DNA from: Ereboglobus luteus
GTDB lineage: Bacteria > Verrucomicrobiota > Verrucomicrobiia > Opitutales > Opitutaceae
Length of the DNA: 64,000 nt
Direction: 5' to 3'
Assembly: GCF_003096195.1 (NCBI RefSeq)
Contig: NZ_CP023004.1
Coordinates: forward strand, 3,824,501 to 3,888,500
Shown here: piece after piece, positions 7,444-16,322 of the stretch
Layout of the letters: each line of letters starts with the position of its first letter
How positions within the stretch are numbered: position 1 is the stretch's first letter
Position numbers and translations under genes: made by a program
Notes under the pieces: generated by a model
Told to the model about the DNA's origin: nothing
Seen by the model: only the letters and a program-made list of their open reading frames with translations
The model's database searches: none

Positions 7444-10400
7444 TCACCACTTGCGCCGGCCGATCCGAAGACGAAGCATCGATAGCAAGCCAAGCAACCC
7501 AAGAAGCAGCCAGCTCGTCGCTCCACCGCCGCCCTCACTGGTCGTGTCGTTTGACAAGGGCGGCTCGTGACCGGTGATGGACAGAGTCATGCTATCCCGG
7601 TTTTTCCCAACAGGGTTGGTCGCGATGACGGAGTAAGTGCCGACATCCTCAAATTCAACATGGCGGATTTCGTAAATCGCACTTGTGCCCGTGGCTATCG
7701 GCTCGCCGTCCTTATACCATTGGTAGGTGGCGCCCGGCGAGGCGCGCACGGTGCCGTCGAGCGTGAGCTTCAGGCGATGTCCGATCGACAGGTTTTTGAG
7801 TGCGACGACAGGCGTGGGGCTGGCGAGTATGGCTTGCACCGACGCGTTGCCGGTGTCGGTCACATAAACAAATCCATCGCCATCAACAGCGATGCCGGAA
7901 GGCGCGTTGAGTCCGGCGGTGTCGTCTATGACCGTGGTCGTCGTGCCGGCGACCGCGTCGTAAACGAGGATTGTGTCGCTTCCGGTGTCCGCCACGTAAA
8001 CGAGCCCGTTTTTATCAACCGCAACCGCCTCGGGCGTGCTGAATCCAGTGATGGCGGTCACTTCGCCAGTCGCGATATCAATTTCCTTGAGCGCGTTGTT
8101 TCCCGTGTCGGCGACGTAGAGTTTTCCCGTCGCCTCGTTAAGCGCGAGGCCGCCGGGCGCGCTGAGTCCCGCGCCAACCAGCGTGGTAACCTCGCCGTCG
8201 GGGGAAACTGTCAGGATGGTGTCGCCGCTGGAAACATAAACCGTGCCTTCCGCGTCAACTGCGATGCCGTGAATGGCGTCGAGAGCCTGCGGAGGCGTGA
8301 CCACCGTGCCGTCGGCAAGCACCCTTGATATTTTTCCGTCACTGCCGGCGACATAGATCACTTCTGACGTGCCGGAGCCCGCCGCGACACAAGTGGCTTG
8401 GGGAACAATGGCGAAATCCGAAACAGGAACAGTCTGCGATAGTTTTTTGATAACAGTGCCGTCCACCACATAAAGGTTGCCCGCCTCGTCGCAGGCAATG
8501 GAGGCCGGCGTAGTCAGGTTCGTGGAGGTAACGCTGGTTATTTCGGTGTGCGGGGCTATTGTGAGCGTGAGTTGCGCCTGCCCGGAACCGACGGTATTTG
8601 TCGCCGAAAGCCTGACGGTGAATTTACCGCTCATGGTCGGCGAACCGGTAATCGCGCCAGTCGCCGCGTCAATTTGCAGCCCCTCCGGCAATCCTTCCGC
8701 GGCGTAGCCCGACGGGAGGTGGTTTGCGTCAATTTGATACGCAAACGGCACGCCCAAGGTCGCGGTTGCGGAAGCCTCGCCGGATATCACGGGCACATAC
8801 CGCAACGGCTGGATGGTGAGCGACAGCGTGGCGGTGCCGGTGCCCTTGCGGTTTGTCGCGGTCAATGCGATGCTGTAATTGCCGGCAGTCGTCGGAATGC
8901 CGGTGATTTTATTGAGCACGGGATCAAAGGACAATCCCGGCGGCATCGGCGAGGCGGTGAGCGTCTCGGGCTGCTGGCTCGCCGTCAGCTCGTATGAAAA
9001 TGGCTCGCCGGCATAGGCGTCCACGATTTTGTCGCTGGTGATCTCCGGCACGAGCAATTCCGTGGCAATGCTCATCACGAGTGTTGCGGTGCCGGTGCCG
9101 TTGATGTTGCTCGCCGAGAGCGTGACATTGAAGGTGCCGGATGTCGTGAGCGTGCCGGTGATCAAGCCGTTCGCCGTGTTTACGCTCAATCCCGGTGGCA
9201 GGCCGGTGGCGTCATAGCTGGTCGGGGAATAGTCGGCTGTGATTTGGTATGTGAGCGGTTCGCCCGCCGCGCCGCTTATCGTAAGCGCGCCGGTAATCAC
9301 TGGCTTCCTGCTTGAGCCCGGAACGGGATGGCTCGGCGCGCTCTCTCCCGTGGCATCCAGCGTTGTGACTGTATAATAATAAGTGGTGTCACCGGCGGCT
9401 GTCGTGTCCGTGTATGTTGTCGCGGTGACATTTTCGGCGAGCACCGTCCACGAGCCGCCAGCCGTTGGCGCGCGGCGAATCGTGTAGCTGCTCGCGCTGT
9501 CAACGGCATCCCAGGAAAGGACTATTGGATTCTCGTCGTTCGTGGCAACCAGGCCGGAAGGCGGGCGGGCCGTCACCAGCACAAAGCGCATGGCATCGGC
9601 AACAACCACGCCGATGGTAGTGGTCTCGTGTATAATGGTGGCGGAGCCGGATGTCCCCAATGCAAAATCATACGTGCCGAGCAGCATCCACGAATTGCTG
9701 TTTCGTTGCTGGTTGTAGCCGCCATTGTTCCGCTTCTGGTTGTTTGGATCCGGGAGATGCGTGCCTTCCGCATCCGTCACCCGCATTTGCACCTCAGTGC
9801 AACGGTTGCCGTTCGCAACCCAAGTTGTATAAACGGCATACTTGCCGGCAATGGGAATGTTGGGGATGAACGAAGCGCTCGACGCGTTTACGCTATTGTC
9901 AAACTGGCAGTCGACTCCATAAAAGCTGGGTTCCACGGCCAGCCCGAACGCCTTTGAGGTCGAGGCATTCCAGGAACCGACATACACGGCTCCGCGATTA
10001 TCAATGATAGATTTGTATGAGACGCCGGAAACAGGCGCGGTATGCTCGCTTTCAACGCCGCCTGAGACAGTCGCGATTTTATAATAGTATATAACGCCGT
10101 CCGTGACATCAGTGTCATTGTATTCGGTTGTCGTGACTCCAGTCGCGACAGCGGTGAACGCGCCCGTGGCCGAGTTGGCGCGCCACACAGTGTAGGAGTC
10201 CGCCTCAAACACAGGAGCCCACTTGACCTGCACATTTGGCACCCATGGATTTTCCACCTTTGAGGTCGAGTCAACCGGGGGATCGGGCATGAGCGATGCC
10301 GTGCGCACCCCGGCGGGCATGGATGGCATGCCGCCCGAAGCCGCGGCACTCAGGCGCACAATGGTGACCCGGTCGGTGACACTCACATTCACCGCTCCGC

Positions 10401-11805
10401 CGCTGACAGGTGTGTCCGCGGCACTCATCGCACCGGTGTCATCAAGTGTGAAAACGCGCGCGCCAACGATGGAGGCGGGCAGGGTCAGTGTGACCGCCTG
10501 CGCCGGGTTGTCCAACACCGTGCCACTCGAATAATCATAGCTGGATTTTCCAAGCCATAAGCAGAGATAAAAATCACCATTGCGCTTTTGAAAGAGCGCC
10601 GAGCACACATCGGCGGTTGCCCCGGTCATTGCATAGTCAAGCGAGCCTGCCTCGAAAGCGGCGCCCGGATCCTTCAGCACGGAAAGGACGTTTTTTATGG
10701 CATGGTAGGCGGGCTTGGGAGTGAGGGAGATGCTGTTGTTTTGTATAAGGCCGAAATTGTCATCCCTGGCCGAACTTGTCCCGGCGGTGCTCCTGTCCAA
10801 ATTTCCGTCCACAAGCTCATAGGCGGCGGTGATGGAGAATCCGCTCAAAAAATGCGTGAGGAAATAGCGCGGCATATAGCGTCCATGCACGACCTGGGGC
10901 CAGTATTGGGTGGCGCCCGCGCTATACGTGCTATCGCCGCCCTCCGTGGCGATCATGCCCTTGCCTGGAGCCTGAACCTGCGCGCCGTGCTGCTTGGCGA
11001 AACCAACGCTGTAAATACCGGAAGCCACTTCCGGCTCCCTTCCATAATAATAACGATGAACGTTGCCGTAATCAATATTGGCGCTCAAGTCGCCCGTTTT
11101 CAGATAAGCCGAGTTGTCCTCCGTCACGGACTCGGTTGCCGGCATTTGAAACGCCGGGCCGACGAGCGGAATATCCGCCAGAGCCGGATCCGCGTCCAAG
11201 GCCGCTCGTGTTGAAGCCGTGGCAGCCTTGATATAATTGGCATAATAATAAATTGACGCCGGATCATTGGAAAGCGGCTCGGCGTCGCCGGCGCGCCAGT
11301 AAGTGGAGGCAAATCTAGTGTCCAGCTTGGCGTTCATCTCAACATAGGCGACCACGTCGCGGCCGGCCTTTTTTATGAAATCGCTAATATTATAAACGGG
11401 ACCGATTGAATTGAGATATTCCGCCTCCTGGGCCCAGTAGGTGGAGTCGGGGCGGAGGCCCGCGTCGGGCGCAATGGTGATGATGCTCTTCACGCCGGCG
11501 TCGGCAAGGCGTTGGATCTTCTTTATGAAGTCCTCGCTGGTGCCGCTATCGCGAATGTGCCTGATGCCCGAGTCAATCAGCAGGTCGGCCAGCGCATCGT
11601 ATTGTTTCTTGTAAATATCGGGATATGTCCGGGTGTCGTTCCCCTCCTTGTTCCAGCGCGTGCCAACAGCGGTGGAGGCGACAAAACTGTCCGACGGCGC
11701 GGCCTGCACGGGATCCGCGCCGGCCCGGGGGGCGAAGCTTGCGCAAACGCATGCAAATGTTGCGAGACACATCCAGGGTGTGGTTTTGGAGTATGTTTTT
11801 TTCAT
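7444..11805 (-). CDS. Secreted multidomain TIM-barrel glycosidase-like protein with Golvesin/FN3/Ig/NHL modules and GlyGly-CTERM-like tail
   Basis: The 1453-residue product starts at ATG 11805 with signal peptide MKKTYSK...GADP; an upstream TTG frame is less likely. By eye the domain order is: a TIM-barrel hydrolase-like domain (about 40-420, with 'GMIATEGGDST' resembling a clan GH-A nucleophile strand), FN3, a Golvesin/Xly carbohydrate-binding-like domain (about 600-740, 'IADAMRFV'-type ending), a second FN3, three putative-Ig (He_PIG) repeats, about six NHL beta-propeller repeats ('GIAVDGDGFVYVTDTGN'), an Ig-like domain ('YQWYKDG') and a tail of Gly4, hydrophobic helix and RIGRRKW. Tail and modules suggest surface display. 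The canonical acid/base 'NE' motif is not clear, so the hydrolase family is unassigned. It is the last gene of the minus-strand cluster before GH65. Confidence 0.8.
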   Translation of the reverse strand: MKKTYSKTTPWMCLATFACVCASFAPRAGADPVQAAPSDSFVASTAVGTRWNKEGNDTRTYPDIYKKQYDALADLLIDSGIRHIRDSGTSEDFIKKIQRLADAGVKSIITIAPDAGLRPDSTYWAQEAEYLNSIGPVYNISDFIKKAGRDVVAYVEMNAKLDTRFASTYWRAGDAEPLSNDPASIYYYANYIKAATASTRAALDADPALADIPLVGPAFQMPATESVTEDNSAYLKTGDLSANIDYGNVHRYYYGREPEVASGIYSVGFAKQHGAQVQAPGKGMIATEGGDSTYSAGATQYWPQVVHGRYMPRYFLTHFLSGFSITAAYELVDGNLDRSTAGTSSARDDNFGLIQNNSISLTPKPAYHAIKNVLSVLKDPGAAFEAGSLDYAMTGATADVCSALFQKRNGDFYLCLWLGKSSYDYSSGTVLDNPAQAVTLTLPASIVGARVFTLDDTGAMSAADTPVSGGAVNVSVTDRVTIVRLSAAASGGMPSMPAGVRTASLMPDPPVDSTSKVENPWVPNVQVKWAPVFEADSYTVWRANSATGAFTAVATGVTTTEYNDTDVTDGVIYYYKIATVSGGVESEHTAPVSGVSYKSIIDNRGAVYVGSWNASTSKAFGLAVEPSFYGVDCQFDNSVNASSASFIPNIPIAGKYAVYTTWVANGNRCTEVQMRVTDAEGTHLPDPNNQKRNNGGYNQQRNSNSWMLLGTYDFALGTSGSATIIHETTTIGVVVADAMRFVLVTARPPSGLVATNDENPIVLSWDAVDSASSYTIRRAPTAGGSWTVLAENVTATTYTDTTAAGDTTYYYTVTTLDATGESAPSHPVPGSSRKPVITGALTISGAAGEPLTYQITADYSPTSYDATGLPPGLSVNTANGLITGTLTTSGTFNVTLSASNINGTGTATLVMSIATELLVPEITSDKIVDAYAGEPFSYELTASQQPETLTASPMPPGLSFDPVLNKITGIPTTAGNYSIALTATNRKGTGTATLSLTIQPLRYVPVISGEASATATLGVPFAYQIDANHLPSGYAAEGLPEGLQIDAATGAITGSPTMSGKFTVRLSATNTVGSGQAQLTLTIAPHTEITSVTSTNLTTPASIACDEAGNLYVVDGTVIKKLSQTVPVSDFAIVPQATCVAAGSGTSEVIYVAGSDGKISRVLADGTVVTPPQALDAIHGIAVDAEGTVYVSSGDTILTVSPDGEVTTLVGAGLSAPGGLALNEATGKLYVADTGNNALKEIDIATGEVTAITGFSTPEAVAVDKNGLVYVADTGSDTILVYDAVAGTTTTVIDDTAGLNAPSGIAVDGDGFVYVTDTGNASVQAILASPTPVVALKNLSIGHRLKLTLDGTVRASPGATYQWYKDGEPIATGTSAIYEIRHVEFEDVGTYSVIATNPVGKNRDSMTLSITGHEPPLSNDTTSEGGGGATSWLLLGLLGLLSMLRLRIGRRKW

Positions 11806-11871
11806 GATGTTTTGGTGTGTTTTCAATGCAATGTGTGATTGTGATCGATAGAGGCGTCGGTTGCGCGGGGC

Positions 11872-13263
11872 TCATGCTCTGGCGGACCGCGTCATTTGAC
11901 GTGAGAGTGATTTTTGGGGAAGCACGCAGTGTTGCGCGCGCAAGGTTCCAACCAGTGTTTCCGTGTCGAGATCGCAGGCTGGCTGCCCCGTTTTTAAAGA
12001 TTGAACGGCTGCGGCGCCCGCGGCTTCCCCCATCATGATGCACGCGGGCTGGTCGCGTATGGCGCCATGCACCTTGATGTCACTTGAGTTGCAACGCCCC
12101 GCCACCCACAAGTTTTCCCAGCCGCCCGCCGGCACCAAAATACCATAGGGCAGGCCGTAGTATTCCCCCTTGGCCGGGCGGTCCATGCGCAGGAACTCAT
12201 TAGTATAGCGCTCCCATTGTTCGTCGGAGCAATCATGCACGTGCACATCAACCGACTTATTATAAATGGCAATCTGGTCGGGAAATTCGCGCCGGGCGGA
12301 GAAGTCTTCGTAATTCAATTCATATTCACCCACGATTCGCCGGGACTCGCGCACGCCCAGCAGGGAACCTGTGGCGATTAGTTGCATGTTTTCGCAACCG
12401 GGCAGGTATTTGCGAAAGAACTCGGCATACTCCCTTGCAAATTTGCGCCCCGTCGCCATCGCCTGGCTCAGGCTGCGACAGTTCAGCGCGTTTGTATTAA
12501 AAATATGCCCGGCGTTCATGATCGCGGTGTCGCGGCCGTTCACAAACAGTCCCGGAACGTGCCGGTCGTTTTGTGTGAAAAATCCATCCGCAATGGCCTT
12601 GAACACCGCATCCTGTTGCTTACCCGCGTCAAATTTTTCCGTATCAATCCCCGACTGAAGGGCGCAAAGTGTCGGAGCCATTATCCACGGGGTGTCGCGC
12701 CCGGCCTCGCGGCAGGCAACCCCGCAAAGATTTGCCAGCACGGCGTCACCCGTGCCATCAACAAACGTCCGGGCGCGCACGTATTTATTGCCTTCTATGT
12801 TGTTTACAACAACTCCGTTTAATTTTTTATTATCATGATCGACATCGATTAGTCTGGTGAAGAAGCGCACCTCCACTCCGGCCTTGGCGCAATAGTCATC
12901 CAAAACGATTTTAAGCCCCTCCGGATTAAAGGCCACGCCGCCATGCAAGTCCCGCCGCCATCTGTCGGGATGGATGCCCGGCTTGAAACACCCGCGCGCG
13001 TGCATCTCTTCCAAGAGCTCGGCGGCAATGCCTCCGGCCAGCATGCGTTCTCCATCCGCCGTGTCCGACCACGCCGCAACCAAGGCGGATGTGCCCATGC
13101 CCCCGAGGCATCCCGTCGCCTCCAGCAATAGCACTCTGGCGCCAAGTCTCGCGGCGCTCAACGCCGCGCCCACACCGCCCGGCCCGCCTCCGGCGACCAC
13201 AAGATCATAATCGCCATCCACGGGGATGCTCCGAGTATATATATGTGTGTTATTGCCCGGCAT
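11872..13263 (-). CDS. FAD-dependent oxidoreductase (FAD_oxidored, PF12831 type)
   Basis: The 463-residue product has an N-terminal Rossmann FAD-binding motif 'LVVAGGGPGGVGAALSAA' at about residue 22 and 'EATGCLGGMGT' near 50. 'FVDGTGDAVLA' in the middle and 'WVAGRCNSSD' with 'MMGEAAGAAA' near the C-terminus are also present, as in PF12831 proteins common in Planctomycetota/Verrucomicrobiota glycan loci. No signal peptide is visible. The start is the ATG at 13263, overlapping the end of the GH38 gene by 14 bp, so the two are likely co-translated. The substrate is unknown; oxidation of a sugar hydroxyl is plausible but is inference. Confidence 0.82.
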   Translation of the reverse strand: MPGNNTHIYTRSIPVDGDYDLVVAGGGPGGVGAALSAARLGARVLLLEATGCLGGMGTSALVAAWSDTADGERMLAGGIAAELLEEMHARGCFKPGIHPDRWRRDLHGGVAFNPEGLKIVLDDYCAKAGVEVRFFTRLIDVDHDNKKLNGVVVNNIEGNKYVRARTFVDGTGDAVLANLCGVACREAGRDTPWIMAPTLCALQSGIDTEKFDAGKQQDAVFKAIADGFFTQNDRHVPGLFVNGRDTAIMNAGHIFNTNALNCRSLSQAMATGRKFAREYAEFFRKYLPGCENMQLIATGSLLGVRESRRIVGEYELNYEDFSARREFPDQIAIYNKSVDVHVHDCSDEQWERYTNEFLRMDRPAKGEYYGLPYGILVPAGGWENLWVAGRCNSSDIKVHGAIRDQPACIMMGEAAGAAAVQSLKTGQPACDLDTETLVGTLRAQHCVLPQKSLSRQMTRSARA

Positions 13264-16200
13264 CACGTTGGAAACAAATTGTTATTATTTTATAGGGTTC
13301 ATACGGAACGTTCAGTATTTCGGCGGTCAACGCCGCGCGGTCGGGCTCCTTGTCCACATCGCAGATCGCCGCGCGCCACCCTGGCGCGATTTTCAGCGAG
13401 GCAACCCCGCGACGACCGTCGGTTTCGTGCATGCGCAAGGCCCATCCCTTGCCCAAGGGTTCGCACCAGGCGGGCAAAAGTGTGGGAGCCTCTTCAACGC
13501 CAAGAAAACCTCCGCTCACCGGATTTCCTGAATAATTCAGGCATGGTGTGAACAGCAGATCCGCCAGTGCTGCCGGCTGTTCGGTTGCAGGCAATTCGCA
13601 ATCGAAACGGCCGATCGCCAGCGATATCTCGTGGCGGTGCATGTCGGAAAAACGGGGCCGATCCTGAAGGCTTCTAATCTTTGGATGAAAATCCGCCTCA
13701 GTCACAAGCGCGCTCCGCAACAGACTCACGCCCACGCAACCCTCGCTCACAGTGACGCCGTATTTTGCCTCGGCCACAACAAAGAGCCCCTCGCGTTGCG
13801 CATCGTCCATGACCACCAACCAGCGACTGGCTGACACCTCCCATGCCGCCTCCTCCCGTTCATAGCCGGGCGACTGGCTGCGCAAGACACTGCCGTATGG
13901 CGTTCCATACCGAACCTGTTTGCCAAGATAGCCCGTGGGAAACAGTCCCTTCAGACACATCTGGGGCTCGCGCCAGTCAATATCATACACTATGCGCAAA
14001 ACCGACTCATGCCCGTGCAATAAATACTTTATTATTATGTGGCTCGACCTGAGTGTATATTCAAAGGAGATGGATGCCGACGTTTCTGTTTGCTCAATCA
14101 CGGGCTGTTTCGAGGTGCGCTCCGGCGTCACGCCAGCGACGAGCGAGGGACGATCCAAATCCCATGCGTCATTTGTCGCGGGGTGATCGAAATACCCGCG
14201 CAACACCGGGCCCGGGACGAGCGAAACCTCGCGGTCGTCCACAATCAGGGTATTTATACGGCCATCATTGGAAAACGCGGCGCGCACCCTCCGGTTTTTG
14301 AGTTGGAGGGATGATGCCTCGGGACGGTCAACCTCAAGCCTGTCCAACGAGGAGAACGGAGCCCCGCTCAAGGGAGGAATCGAATAATATTCGGATTCGT
14401 CCCGCCAAACGCGCGGGAGCGGAAGCGGATTAAACAAACACGGCTTCCTGTCAGCACCTTCCGTCCCGCCCAGTTTAGCAACGGCGTCGGACATCGCGTC
14501 CGCCCCCAGTTTTTCCAGCTCCGGTATCGTCTCGGCGTAAACCTCCCATATCGAGCTGCCGGGTATGCAATCGTGAAATTGAGCGAATATCAGGCGTTCC
14601 CACGCATGCTCGGGAACCGGCCCCGCTCCGCCCGCCGCATAAACCGCCTCCTGCGTCTGCAAGGCTCTTTCAAGCGCGCGAAACGCCGCCTTCATGCGCC
14701 CGTGCGTCGTGAAAATCCCGCGATGAAGCTCCAGCATCAACTCGCCCGCGGCGACAGGCAGGCGATCCTTGACCGCGTCGAGACGCTGGAAAAATTCCTC
14801 AATGCCACCCCACCCTGTCCGGGGAGAACCGGCGAGATTGGCAAGCCGCCGCGCCCGCTCGCACATCTCCTCCGTCGGGCCGCCGCCACCGTCTCCATAG
14901 CCGGTCGGAACCAGATACTCCGGATGCACGGCCGCCTGTTGGTGTTGAAGCGAGTCCTCGCGCAAATTTCGGAGCCCCACCGATTCATTATAATCATGCA
15001 ACCTCACTATGTGCGAAGTCACCTCGCTCCCGTCAAATCCGCGCCAGCGAAAACTGGTGTGCGGAAACCGATTGATCGTGCTCCACGAAAGTTTGCACGT
15101 AAAGAATCCCGTCACCCCGACCGCCTTGAGAAGCTGCGGCACGCAACCGCTGTATCCAAAAACATCCGGAAGCCAGAACACCCGCGCCGGCTCGCCGCGG
15201 AGTTTTATAAATCGTCTCTGCCCCAAACGCAAACTGCGCAAAAGCGCCTCTCCACAGGGAAGCTGCGTGTCGCTCTCGACATAACTCGCGCCGGTAGCCT
15301 CCCACCGCCCCTCACCGATGAGCTCGCGCACGCGATTATATAATGCCGGGGTCTTCCGCTCCACCGCTTCGTAGCTGGCGGGCTGCGAATAGCCAAATTT
15401 ATATTCCGGATACTCGCCCAGCAAACGCACTTGCGTCGCCCATGTATGCACCGCCTTGAATTCACCCACGCGCTCCGGCCAGAGCCACACAAGATCGATA
15501 TGCGCGTGCCCCGTCAAAACCGCCCGCAGTGATTGTGGATCGGCGGGAAAATCGCAATAGATCGCGGCCAGTTGTTTCTGGAACGCCTCCGGCCCCTCCG
15601 CATCAAACACATCGATTGCGTCATCCAAGCGCATGCACCAGCGCCTGAACAATGGCGTGGCCCGCTGAAACGAGGGAGTGTGCCGGACGGGATCGGTCAG
15701 CGATTTTTTCAATCCCGGTTGAGTGTCCGCCATGTCAGCCTCCATGATGTCCAGCAGCACGCGAAGATCATGGTAAAGCGACCACGCCAGATCGTTCCGC
15801 CGCAACAGGCGCGGGGGCTCGTATTCGCTCCCGTCTTCGGCCAGCGCCAGCGCGTTTCCGTCAAGCCATATGCCCGAGCGAATGCACACCGACTCGATCC
15901 AAAGTGCGCGCGCGCCCTTACCCAACGGACAATAGGGATGCGCCAGGTCGATCCCGGCCACTGGAACGCCGTCTCTGTATGCGGTCGCCTCCGCCTGGTC
16001 CCGCCAGTGCAAATACACACCGCCACTTCCCGCAACCTCCGGAAGTTCAAGGCGAAACCATCGTTGCGCATATTTCGGCCCCCAGAAAAACCTGCCTTCG
16101 GGCGCCAATGAAAAATCCGCGTCCGCCAGCTCGTCAATGCGCCGGTAGTCCATGCTGCTTTCCGTTTGGCGCACAACAATGTCACCCTCCACCTCGGTCC

Positions 16201-16279
16201 AAATATCAGCCTGCAATCGACGCAGGACTTCGCCGATTCTTGGTGGGATTAACTGGGTTAGAAATGATTTAGTAAGCAT
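13250..16279 (-). CDS. GH38 alpha-mannosidase
   Basis: The 1009-residue product has the length and motifs of bacterial GH38. The metal site 'GHAHIDLVWLWP' is at 257-268, and the nucleophile motif 'FWLPDVFGYSG' (Asp at about 372) is followed by 'CVPQLLK'. Middle and C-terminal beta domains follow. No signal peptide is seen, so it probably acts on imported oligosaccharides in the cytosol. This retaining exo-alpha-mannosidase uses a divalent metal. It lies in an operon downstream of the sodium:solute symporter (43-bp gap) and overlaps the next FAD oxidoreductase gene. It is the best clue that the target glycan contains alpha-mannose. Confidence 0.93.
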   Translation of the reverse strand: MLTKSFLTQLIPPRIGEVLRRLQADIWTEVEGDIVVRQTESSMDYRRIDELADADFSLAPEGRFFWGPKYAQRWFRLELPEVAGSGGVYLHWRDQAEATAYRDGVPVAGIDLAHPYCPLGKGARALWIESVCIRSGIWLDGNALALAEDGSEYEPPRLLRRNDLAWSLYHDLRVLLDIMEADMADTQPGLKKSLTDPVRHTPSFQRATPLFRRWCMRLDDAIDVFDAEGPEAFQKQLAAIYCDFPADPQSLRAVLTGHAHIDLVWLWPERVGEFKAVHTWATQVRLLGEYPEYKFGYSQPASYEAVERKTPALYNRVRELIGEGRWEATGASYVESDTQLPCGEALLRSLRLGQRRFIKLRGEPARVFWLPDVFGYSGCVPQLLKAVGVTGFFTCKLSWSTINRFPHTSFRWRGFDGSEVTSHIVRLHDYNESVGLRNLREDSLQHQQAAVHPEYLVPTGYGDGGGGPTEEMCERARRLANLAGSPRTGWGGIEEFFQRLDAVKDRLPVAAGELMLELHRGIFTTHGRMKAAFRALERALQTQEAVYAAGGAGPVPEHAWERLIFAQFHDCIPGSSIWEVYAETIPELEKLGADAMSDAVAKLGGTEGADRKPCLFNPLPLPRVWRDESEYYSIPPLSGAPFSSLDRLEVDRPEASSLQLKNRRVRAAFSNDGRINTLIVDDREVSLVPGPVLRGYFDHPATNDAWDLDRPSLVAGVTPERTSKQPVIEQTETSASISFEYTLRSSHIIIKYLLHGHESVLRIVYDIDWREPQMCLKGLFPTGYLGKQVRYGTPYGSVLRSQSPGYEREEAAWEVSASRWLVVMDDAQREGLFVVAEAKYGVTVSEGCVGVSLLRSALVTEADFHPKIRSLQDRPRFSDMHRHEISLAIGRFDCELPATEQPAALADLLFTPCLNYSGNPVSGGFLGVEEAPTLLPAWCEPLGKGWALRMHETDGRRGVASLKIAPGWRAAICDVDKEPDRAALTAEILNVPYEPYKIITICFQRDAGQ

Positions 16280-16322
16280 ATTCGATCAGTCTATTTTAAT
16301 AATATTTAAGGTGTCGTTATAA

